A stretch of DNA of 50,389 nt from Actinomycetes bacterium. GTDB lineage: Bacteria > Actinomycetota > Acidimicrobiia > Acidimicrobiales > RAAP-2. Of this stretch, positions 44,349 to 50,389 are shown one piece after another; within the stretch, counting starts at the first letter, position 1, and every line of letters begins with the position of its first letter. Made by a program: the position numbers and the translations under genes. A model generated the notes under the pieces. It made no database searches, was not told where the DNA came from, and saw only the letters and a program-made list of their open reading frames with translations. The DNA is taken from assembly GCA_021820665.1 (NCBI GenBank), contig JAKADK010000012.1:1-50389 (forward strand), written 5' to 3'.

Positions 44349-46574
44349 CTAGCTCACCTCCTCGGCACCGGGGAACGCCCGCAGCAGACGGGCAGCGACG
44401 GAGTCGTCGACGTCGACGACAGGAGCAGTCCGGATCTCGTCGAACGGCTCCGCGTCGTCGTCACTGCCGCTCACCGTCACCGTCACCGGAGAGCTCGGGT
44501 GGTCGCCCTCCCCCGGTGAGGGGCGCGGCTCAGGGGAAGGCGACAGGCGGCGCCCTCCCGGTCCCGGCTCCGGTCCTGGCGCCGGATCGGAACCGCTGTC
44601 GTCGCCGGGATCGCCCGGCCCTGCTCCCCGGTCCCCTGTCCCGCGGCCCCCTGCCCGGTCCCCTGCTCCCCGGTCCCCTGTCCCGCGGCCCCCTGCCCGG
44701 TCCCCTACTCCCCGGTCCCCTGTCCCGCGGCCCTCTGCTCGGTCCCCCGGTGCGTCGCCCCCTGTTCCGTGGTCCCCCGGTGCGTCGTCGATCACGAGCA
44801 CAAGGTGGACCGCGTGCCCGAAGTACTCGCTGATGACCGCTTCCACGTCGCTCCGGACCTCCTCGCAACGGGCCCGGTGGGTGGCGTTCGGCAGGGCGAA
44901 CACGGCACGGTCCTCCTCTGTGGCCACGAACCGGCCCGCCTGGTAGAGGGCCTTCGCCTTCGGACGAAGCCGGCCGTAGATATGGTCACCCCAGGCCTCC
45001 ACCAGCCCGTCCCGGTCCACAGCGGTCGAGGCGGTGCCGCCAGGAGCGCCTCCCAGAGCTTCTCCTCCGCCCGGCGCGCTTGCCGCCACTTCCCCCCCGC
45101 CGGGCACGACCTCCCCGCCGGGCCGGGCTGCTTCGGCAGGCACGGCCGCGGCCGGTCCCATCCCCGTCGGAGGGGGAACCGGATCGGCTGGAGCGGTGGT
45201 CGGCACCGTCCGGGCCCGCCGGAGAGCGCCCACCGTCGCCCTCGCGCCACCTGCCGTCGAACCTCCCGGGGCCACCGGGCCCACCCGACCGGCGGTCGGC
45301 TCCGGCGGCGTCGACCCTGGTGTACCCGGCGGCGAGGACGCCGTCACAGGTTCCGGGAGCGGCGGCGTCGCCGGCGGTGACCCGGCCGTCGCCAGCCCGC
45401 CGCCGGCAGGGCTCCACGACCCGACGGCGCGCTCGAGACGCTCGAGGCGGGCGAGCAGCGCGTCGGGTCCGTCGTCGACCTCCGGCCGAGCCAGCCTGAT
45501 CAGGGCCACCTCCAGGTGCACGCGGGGGTCCGGGGCGTCGCGCATGGTCATCTGGGCACGGCCGACCGCCTCGATGGCGCGCACGACCCCGGCCAGGCCG
45601 AGCGCCGACGCACCGCCCGCCACGGCGGTGCGCTCCTCGCCCACGGCATCCGCCAGTTGAGGGGCCACCAGGCCGAGAAACCCCTGGCGCAGATGGTCCA
45701 CGAGGTCCCCGGCCAACTGCTGGGGCGCCCATCCGGCGGCGACGAGCTGCGCCACCGCCACCAGGGCGCGCGCCGGGTCCCGTTCGGCAAGGGCGTCGAC
45801 GATCTCGCCCAGGGACGGGAGGTCGTCGTCAACGGCGTTGGCCGCCGCCACCTGGTCGAGCACCGAGAGCGCGTCACGCGCCGAGCCGCGGCCTCGGCGG
45901 ACGGCGACGTCGACTGCGTGCTCGGGGAGCACCAGGCCGGCGTCCTGCCGGACCTGGTTGAGCAGCGCCTCCAGCGTGTCGGCGCCGAGCAGGTGGAACT
46001 CGAAGTGCTGGGTCCGGCTCCGGATGGTCGGGAGCACCTTCTGCGGATCGGTGGTGGCCAGCACGAAGACGACGTGGGCCGGCGGCTCCTCGAGGGTCTT
46101 CAGCAACGCGTTGGAGGCGGCGGTCGACAGCATGTGGACCTCGTCGACGATATAGACCTTCTGGCGGCCCGGCGTGCCGAGAGCGGCCCGGGAGACGAGG
46201 TCGCGCATTGCCTCCACGCCGTTGTTGGAGGCGGCGTCCAGCTCGTGGACGTCGAGCGACGTTCCTCGCGTGATCTCGACGCACGACGAGCACACCCCAC
46301 ACGGCTCCCCGTCCCGGAGATCGGTGCAGTTCAGCGCCTTTGCCAGGATGCGGGCGGTCGACGTCTTCCCGGTGCCGCGCGGTCCGCTGAACAGGTAGGC
46401 ATGACCTACCCGACCGTCACGAACGGCGTTGCGCAGTGCCAGGACCACGTGATCCTGGCCGCGCACCTCCCCGAACGTCCCCGGCCGGAACCGCCGGTAG
46501 AGCGACTGGTAGGGCGCCGGGGGGGAGTCGGTTCCCGGTGCACCGCCTGCAGTGTCGTCAGGTTCGGGAGCCAC
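44349..46574 (-). CDS. dnaX: DNA polymerase III subunit gamma/tau
   Basis: DnaX is the clamp-loader ATPase. The 741-residue protein has Walker A GPRGTGKT at 64-71, a zinc site with Cys83, Cys92, Cys95 and Cys98, the Walker B region YIVDEVHML and the sensor SRTQHFEF. A long Pro/Gly/Ala-rich linker and a tau-like C-terminal segment follow. A 14-residue charged repeat, about three copies, lies near residues 609-650. The GTG at 46574 was chosen because TAGGCT lies exactly 8 nt upstream. More upstream codons would cross the promoter. The SRP RNA gene lies just upstream on the same strand, a common actinobacterial layout. Confidence 0.96.
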   Translation of the reverse strand: MAPEPDDTAGGAPGTDSPPAPYQSLYRRFRPGTFGEVRGQDHVVLALRNAVRDGRVGHAYLFSGPRGTGKTSTARILAKALNCTDLRDGEPCGVCSSCVEITRGTSLDVHELDAASNNGVEAMRDLVSRAALGTPGRQKVYIVDEVHMLSTAASNALLKTLEEPPAHVVFVLATTDPQKVLPTIRSRTQHFEFHLLGADTLEALLNQVRQDAGLVLPEHAVDVAVRRGRGSARDALSVLDQVAAANAVDDDLPSLGEIVDALAERDPARALVAVAQLVAAGWAPQQLAGDLVDHLRQGFLGLVAPQLADAVGEERTAVAGGASALGLAGVVRAIEAVGRAQMTMRDAPDPRVHLEVALIRLARPEVDDGPDALLARLERLERAVGSWSPAGGGLATAGSPPATPPLPEPVTASSPPGTPGSTPPEPTAGRVGPVAPGGSTAGGARATVGALRRARTVPTTAPADPVPPPTGMGPAAAVPAEAARPGGEVVPGGGEVAASAPGGGEALGGAPGGTASTAVDRDGLVEAWGDHIYGRLRPKAKALYQAGRFVATEEDRAVFALPNATHRARCEEVRSDVEAVISEYFGHAVHLVLVIDDAPGDHGTGGDAPGDRAEGRGTGDRGVGDRAGGRGTGDRGAGDRAGGRGTGDRGAGPGDPGDDSGSDPAPGPEPGPGGRRLSPSPEPRPSPGEGDHPSSPVTVTVSGSDDDAEPFDEIRTAPVVDVDDSVAARLLRAFPGAEEVS
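44624..44749. repeat. 42-bp tandem repeat in dnaX
   Basis: Units begin at 44624, 44666 and 44708. The first two differ at one base or so and the third is more diverged. The unit encodes 14 residues rich in Gly, Asp and Arg. Confidence 0.85.
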
Positions 46575-46582
46575 GCCAGGCG

Positions 46583-46588
46583 AGCCTA
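46583..46588 (-). promoter_or_regulatory. -10 box of dnaX
   Basis: TAGGCT on the reverse strand ends exactly 8 nt before the GTG at 46574, which fits a leaderless transcript. Confidence 0.5.
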
Positions 46589-46646
46589 CCGGTCCCCGTC
46601 GCCGTCCCCAGATCTCCGTGCGTGGGTCCCCCCCGAACGCAACGTT

Positions 46647-46667
46647 GGCTCGCCGGCCGGCGAGGCC
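46647..46667 (-). terminator. possible terminator hairpin after the SRP RNA gene
   Basis: A perfect 16-bp palindrome (CTCGCCGG with CCGGCGAG, 46649-46664) with near-complementary flanks lies about 20 bp past the 3' end of the SRP RNA. Confidence 0.4.
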
Positions 46668-46685
46668 GGCGTCCCGCTGTCGGGT

Positions 46686-46791
46686 GCGGTGGCCAGGTTG
46701 ACTACGGCACACGACCGGACCCGCTGAGAGCTGCTGCCTTCCGACCCTGACTCGATTCACAGGAGGCCGTTGCGCAGGACCCAGCCACCGC
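46686..46791 (-). ncRNA. ffs: signal recognition particle RNA, small bacterial type
   Basis: The reverse strand holds the conserved SRP tip: CAGGGTCGGAAGGCAGCAGC, with the GGAA tetraloop and the AGCAG internal loop. The ends pair: GCGGTGGC at the 5' side (from 46791) with GCCACCGC at the 3' side (to 46686), and ACGGC/GCCGT further in. The length of about 106 nt fits a 4.5S-type RNA. It binds Ffh to target nascent membrane proteins. The position before dnaX and next to tRNA-Ser is typical in actinobacteria. The exact ends are set by the outer helix and could shift by a few bases. Confidence 0.88.
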
Positions 46792-46962
46792 ACGCGACAT
46801 CGGGACGTGGGACAACTCTAGCGGGCCCCGGAGACGGACCCCGCCGGCAACGCGGGGACCGCGCGCGGGCTCCGATGAGGACCCCTCCGGCCAGGACAGC
46901 TATCCTGGCGGCGCACCTCGCGCCCTCCCCGGTCTCGACGTTCTCGGGGGGTCACGCGAACG

Positions 46963-47050
46963 GGAGGAGTGCGAGAGCGGCCGAATCGGCACGACTGGAA
47001 ATCGTGTGTGGGGCAACCCACCGTGGGTTCAAATCCCACCTCCTCCGCCA
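46963..47050 (+). tRNA. tRNA-Ser (anticodon GGA)
   Basis: The 88-nt sequence starts with acceptor strand GGAGGAG and ends with CTCCTCC, the discriminator G and an encoded CCA. The anticodon stem CACGA/TCGTG encloses CTGGAAA, giving anticodon GGA. A long variable arm (TGTGGG/CCCACC type) and the T arm GTGGGTTCAAATCCCAC are as expected for tRNA-Ser. Confidence 0.97.
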
Positions 47051-47318
47051 GCGGGTCTTTACGAAAGTGAGGGCTCCGAGGTTACGAAACCCCTGTTCCG
47101 GAGGCCCCTTCGGAGTCCCGGGCCTGAGACGGTCGTCGAGGTGGCCTGGCTGCAGGTCTCTGGATGTGCCCGGCGGGCCTGGATCTGCTGGCTGGCACCG
47201 TCTGGGCGCGAATCGGCGGATCCACGGCGTTCCGAAGGCAGATTCGACCGCAGACGGGCAGCCATGGCTGGCCCGATCTCGATGGCGTGTACCTCGAGCC
47301 ATGGGCGAGCAAGTTCTT

Positions 47319-47363
47319 CGTTGCCTTGACAGTACCGGGACCCACCGCCGTTGCCGTGACAGT
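47319..47363. repeat. 15-bp direct repeat pair downstream of tRNA-Ser
   Basis: CGTTGCCTTGACAGT at 47319-47333 and CGTTGCCGTGACAGT at 47349-47363 differ by one base and are 30 bp apart. They precede the 33-bp-period array. The rest of 47051-47318 shows no gene or clear structure. Confidence 0.6.
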
Positions 47364-47372
47364 CGCCAGAAC

Positions 47373-47488
47373 ACCCCCCTCTGTTGTCACCTCGATGGGT
47401 CAATACCCCCCATTCTCTGTCATCACCGGCTTCCCTGACCCCCCTACTTCTGTCATCCGCCAAGCCCACAACCCCCCTACTTGTGTTA
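47373..47488. repeat. four-copy direct repeat with exact 33-bp period
   Basis: Each copy has ACCCCCC followed about 5 nt later by TGTCA (TGTTA in the last). TGTCA starts at 47385, 47418, 47451 and 47484, exactly 33 bp apart, and the C runs start at 47374, 47406, 47439 and 47472. Copies three and four share ACCCCCCTACTT. The bases between are not conserved. The last copy runs into the likely promoter of the ATPase gene. A phased operator or iteron-like array is inferred. The unequal inner sequence and short unit do not fit CRISPR. Confidence 0.75.
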
Positions 47489-47511
47489 GTCTAATGGTAA
47501 AGTGGGGGTCT

Positions 47512-48981
47512 GTGAGGGACGACGAGATCCGGAGGGTACTGACCGAAGCGAACCCATGGTGGCGTGCCGCTGCGGCGGGTCAGGATCCGGTCGGGGCTGT
47601 ACGGTCGCACCGGCTGATTCGTGACCGGGCCCGTCACGACCTCGGCTACCGCCCTTCGGTCCTGCACGACCTGGCGACGGCTCCGGTCGGGGACTCCCTC
47701 GTCGTGTTGACCGGCCCTCGCCGGGTCGGCAAGAGCGTCGCCCTGCTGGACCTCGCAGCTGCGCTGTGCGGCCGGAGAGACATTCAGCCATTCCAGGTGA
47801 TCCACGTCCCCTGCGACGGGATGGCCGCACGAGATCTACGACGGACCTTCACCCTCGGACGGGAGCTCACCCGCCCGGCCGATCTCCACGCGCCTCGCGC
47901 CCGGATCTGGCTGCTCGACGAGGTCAGCGCTATCGCGGAATGGACCCCCATCGTCAAGGCGGCGCGCGACGGGACCGCTGTCGGAGACGACACCGTGGTG
48001 GTAACCGGAAGCCGCTGGCGAGAGGACGAAGACATCGCCGGGAACCTGCTTGCCGGCCGGGCAGGTACGGCCGGCCGGCGCCGGGTCCGCCATCTGCTCC
48101 CGATGACCTTCAGGGACTTCGCCACCGCCACCCGCCCAGAGCTCCTGCTACCCGAAGCCGTCCACCCCGCCGACCTGCAAAGCCCGGATGTCGCCGCGAC
48201 CTTGGACGGACTGCGCTTCGAGGTGGACGGCTACGACCTGGCCTGGCAGGACTACCTCAGCTGCGGCGGGTTCCCCCGTGCCGTCGCCGAGCACTCCCGG
48301 AACGGGGCGGTCAGCATCGACTACATCCGCGACCTGGCCGCCTGGCTCCGCGGCGACGTGAACCTCGAGGGCCCACCGGAGTCACTGCCGCTGTTGCTCG
48401 AACAGCTCGCCGGGCGGGCCACCAGCCCTCTGAACATGGCCCACGTCGCCGAGGCGCTCGGTTGGACCCGGGCTGTCACCGCCGGACGCCTCAACCGCCT
48501 CGTTTCGGGATTCGGTGCGCTGTGGTGCCGCCACCACGACGACAGCGGCCGCCCCGTCGCAGGATCGCAACCCAAGCTGTACCTGGTCGACCCGGTACTC
48601 GCGTGGCTGCCCAGCCGACTGCGAGCCGGTCTGCGGCCACCACAGATGACAGCCCTCACCGAACAGACCCTCGGTGTGGCCCTGGCCCGCAGGATCGACC
48701 ATCTCGACGAGGGACGCTGGGTGGCCGGCGACACCATCGGCTACACCCGCACCGGTTCGGGCAACGAGGTCGACCTCGTGCCCGTGAAGGTACCCTCCGG
48801 CGGCACCACCCGGGAATCGGTACCGATCGAGGGAAAATGGGTCGATGACGGGTGGCGGAACGAAGCCAAGGTCATCGAGAACAAGTTCCGTCGGGGGATC
48901 CTCGCCACCAAGAGCCTGCTCGACCTCGACCATCCCAGCTGGGCCATTCCCGCTCCGCTCGTAGCCCTCATGCTCGAGTAA
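47512..48981 (+). CDS. AAA/DUF4143 family ATPase
   Basis: This 489-residue protein has an AAA domain with Walker A GPRRVGKS at residues 68-75, Walker B RIWLLDEVSAI near 140 and a sensor-like VVVTGSRW. The C-terminal DUF4143 part contains NEVDLVPV and VPIEGKW, a PD-(D/E)xK-like pattern. Such proteins are common, often horizontally acquired, and of uncertain role. It is not a typical transposition protein. The GTG at 47512 has a GGGGGT ribosome site. An in-frame ATG at 47494 lies almost on a TAGTCT box and is less likely. The gene follows tRNA-Ser and the 33-bp-period array, a setting often used by islands, and converges on the GntR regulator gene. Confidence 0.82.
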   Translation: MRDDEIRRVLTEANPWWRAAAAGQDPVGAVRSHRLIRDRARHDLGYRPSVLHDLATAPVGDSLVVLTGPRRVGKSVALLDLAAALCGRRDIQPFQVIHVPCDGMAARDLRRTFTLGRELTRPADLHAPRARIWLLDEVSAIAEWTPIVKAARDGTAVGDDTVVVTGSRWREDEDIAGNLLAGRAGTAGRRRVRHLLPMTFRDFATATRPELLLPEAVHPADLQSPDVAATLDGLRFEVDGYDLAWQDYLSCGGFPRAVAEHSRNGAVSIDYIRDLAAWLRGDVNLEGPPESLPLLLEQLAGRATSPLNMAHVAEALGWTRAVTAGRLNRLVSGFGALWCRHHDDSGRPVAGSQPKLYLVDPVLAWLPSRLRAGLRPPQMTALTEQTLGVALARRIDHLDEGRWVAGDTIGYTRTGSGNEVDLVPVKVPSGGTTRESVPIEGKWVDDGWRNEAKVIENKFRRGILATKSLLDLDHPSWAIPAPLVALMLE

Positions 48982-49009
48982 CCCGGTGATGTTCCCCGCT
49001 CCCGGGGGC

Positions 49010-49933
49010 TCAGCGCACCGGCTCCTCGTACGCCACCCGCGGAGACTGGGCGGCGCCCCGTCCCTGTCGGCTCCCCGACCGGCGCTCCCCTTTCGGGGAG
49101 GCAACCTCGGCGGACCGTGCGCCCCGGCGAGCACGGACCTGTCGCCGGTAGGCCTTCGCCGCGGCCTCCAGGTACCGGTTCAGGCGGATCCGGGCCGTCT
49201 CCGTATCGCCAGCCAGCACCGCGTCGGCGATGGCGAGCTGGGCCCGGCGCATGCGCTCGATGGCCTCGGCGTGCTCCAGGCGTTCCTCGGGTGGCGTCAG
49301 GTGCTGGTGGGCCAGCCGGAGGAGCACCTCCACGAACAGCGTCAGGACGGGATCGCCGCTGAGCTCGGCGATGGCCCCCTCCAGATCGTGGGCGTGGTCG
49401 AGGAGGGTCACGACGTCCATCCCGCTGATGGCGTCGACGGTCCCGCGGAGCCGGGCGATGCCCACCTCGTCCAGCCGGGCCGTGGTCAGCTCGACGCATC
49501 GGCTCTCGAGCGTGGCGCGGGCGGCATAGAGCTGGCTGATCCGGACGCCGCGGTAGTCGAGATAGAGCGCGGCTGCGCTGGCCACGGCCGACGAGTCCGG
49601 CGCCGTGACCCGCAGGCCTCCGCCCGTCCCCCGTCGCGTGGTCGCGACCATGTGGTGCTCGAGGAGCCGGACCGCCTCGCGCAGCACCGGGCGGCTCACG
49701 CCGTAGCGGACGAGCAGGTCCGCCTCGATACCGAGCAGCTCACCGACCGGCCAGCCGCGGGCGATGATCTCGGCTTCGATCTGCCGGGCCAGGCTCTCTG
49801 CGGCCTTCGGCCCGGGACGTTCGGGGTCCTCGACCACTGATGACATCACCGGGATCGCGGTAGCCGCCGCTGGGGGTCGCGGTGGTGTGCCGGCCGCCGA
49901 CGGCGTGGCAGTCGCAGGTGCTCGTGGGCTCAC
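49010..49933 (-). CDS. GntR family regulator, FadR/FCD subfamily
   Basis: The 307-residue protein has a winged helix at about residues 45-110 (LLVRYGVSRPVLREAVRLLE) and an FCD ligand domain to about 265. The domain's usual metal-binding residues are present (DHAHDLEGAI, LAHQH, EHAEAI). Basic low-complexity residues end it. FCD regulators often sense carboxylic acids or acyl-CoA. The GTG at 49933 overlaps the stop of the preceding acyl-CoA synthetase gene, with GGGGGGCGAC upstream. An ATG at 49846 would remove an Ala/Pro-rich 29-residue extension and is the alternative. It probably controls the operon it ends. Confidence 0.88.
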   Translation of the reverse strand: MSPRAPATATPSAAGTPPRPPAAATAIPVMSSVVEDPERPGPKAAESLARQIEAEIIARGWPVGELLGIEADLLVRYGVSRPVLREAVRLLEHHMVATTRRGTGGGLRVTAPDSSAVASAAALYLDYRGVRISQLYAARATLESRCVELTTARLDEVGIARLRGTVDAISGMDVVTLLDHAHDLEGAIAELSGDPVLTLFVEVLLRLAHQHLTPPEERLEHAEAIERMRRAQLAIADAVLAGDTETARIRLNRYLEAAAKAYRRQVRARRGARSAEVASPKGERRSGSRQGRGAAQSPRVAYEEPVR

Positions 49934-50389
49934 GTCGCCCCCCGGTCCCGCCACACCACCAGCGCGTCGAGCGCCTCGCAACCGTCGGGCCCGGCCCACA
50001 ACGGGTTCACCTCGAGAGTGTCGAGCGCCTCGCCGAGTCCCTGGCCCAGCTCGGCGATGGCCAGGATCGCGTCCACCAGCGCGCCGCGGTCGACCGGGGG
50101 CCCGCCCCGAGCACCGTCGAGCAGCGGAGCAGCACGCAGCTCGCCCAGCATGGTGCCCACCTCCTCGGCGGAGATCGGGAGGATCCGGAGGGCGGCATCG
50201 GCGAAGATCTCCACCCACACACCGCCGATCCCCACGGTGAGCAGCGCGCCCCAGACGGGGTCCCGGCACACGCTCACCAGGAGCTCGACCCCGCCTCGGC
50301 GCATCGGCGCCACGAGGACGCCGGGTTCGCCGCCACCCACCGACTTCGCCAGGTCGCACAGCCGGCCGGCCTCGCGGCGCACGTCGTCG
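49930..50389 (-). CDS. ATP-grasp subunit or domain of an ADP-forming acyl-CoA synthetase (partial)
   Basis: The 5' part lies beyond the right edge, and only the last 152 codons are visible. Motifs of the ATP-grasp domain are present: GVLVAPMRRGGVELLVSV, DPVWGALLTVGIGGVWVE, LRILPIS and the metal-binding TLEVNPL near the end. Such enzymes make acyl-CoA from acid, CoA and ATP with release of ADP, or the reverse. Its stop overlaps the GTG of the FadR-type regulator. Confidence 0.85.
   Translation of the reverse strand, partial: DDVRREAGRLCDLAKSVGGGEPGVLVAPMRRGGVELLVSVCRDPVWGALLTVGIGGVWVEIFADAALRILPISAEEVGTMLGELRAAPLLDGARGGPPVDRGALVDAILAIAELGQGLGEALDTLEVNPLWAGPDGCEALDALVVWRDRGAT

Noticed and set aside
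47373-47488. Short CRISPR array
   Set aside because: The repeated parts are short and diverge, the period leaves only about 15 bp between them, and no cas genes are nearby.
46963-48981. Integrated island with tRNA-Ser as attachment site
   Set aside because: I found no second copy of the tRNA 3' end downstream in the window and no integrase. The ATPase could still be acquired, but an att pair is not supported here.

Overview
The window is about 50 kb of very GC-rich DNA from an actinobacterium. Three things support that: a complete yrbEAB-mceABCDEF-type operon, an opcA gene coupled to zwf, and a small acyl-CoA carboxylase epsilon-like subunit. Many genes also appear to be leaderless, with a TAnnnT -10 box 6-8 nt before the start codon. 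Crotonyl-CoA carboxylase/reductase together with a MeaA-type mutase would fit an Acidimicrobiia-like or related lineage, but the sequence alone does not settle the taxon.

Bases 1-16474 form a cell-envelope block. A divergent ECF sigma factor, cut by the left edge, carries a predicted membrane segment and a repetitive tail. Facing it are a secreted surface protein with a possible sorting signal (HTGEPW), a sortase with a visible His/Cys/Arg triad, and a membrane-anchored Ser/Thr/Gly-rich protein. The MCE lipid-transport operon follows (two YrbE permeases, six Mce proteins, one Mce-associated protein), then a secreted protein with a duplicated two-cysteine module. Three promoters in this block share the motif ACCGCA(A)GGTT followed by CGTT, with exactly 24 nt between motif starts. 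They lie before the surface-protein gene, the yrbE/mce operon and the two-cysteine protein gene, so the block is a candidate regulon of the adjacent sigma factor.

Bases 16475-34038 hold a MarR regulator coupled to a fused double ABC exporter, a 3-hydroxyacyl-CoA dehydrogenase, rmuC, zwf-opcA, a PhoU-like gene, asd and lysC, two cyclophilins, an S51-like peptidase and an HSL-family esterase.

Bases 34103-43077 carry much of an ethylmalonyl-CoA pathway: 3-hydroxyacyl-CoA dehydrogenase, MeaA/ethylmalonyl-CoA mutase, acyl-CoA carboxylase beta and epsilon-like subunits, a methylmalonyl/ethylmalonyl-CoA epimerase, crotonyl-CoA carboxylase/reductase and acetyl-CoA acetyltransferase. An FKBP lipoprotein gene sits among them.

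Bases 43139-50389 contain sixA, recR, dnaX, the SRP RNA gene upstream of dnaX, tRNA-Ser(GGA), an AAA/DUF4143 ATPase preceded by a four-copy array with an exact 33-bp period, a GntR/FadR-type regulator and a right-edge-truncated ATP-grasp acyl-CoA synthetase.
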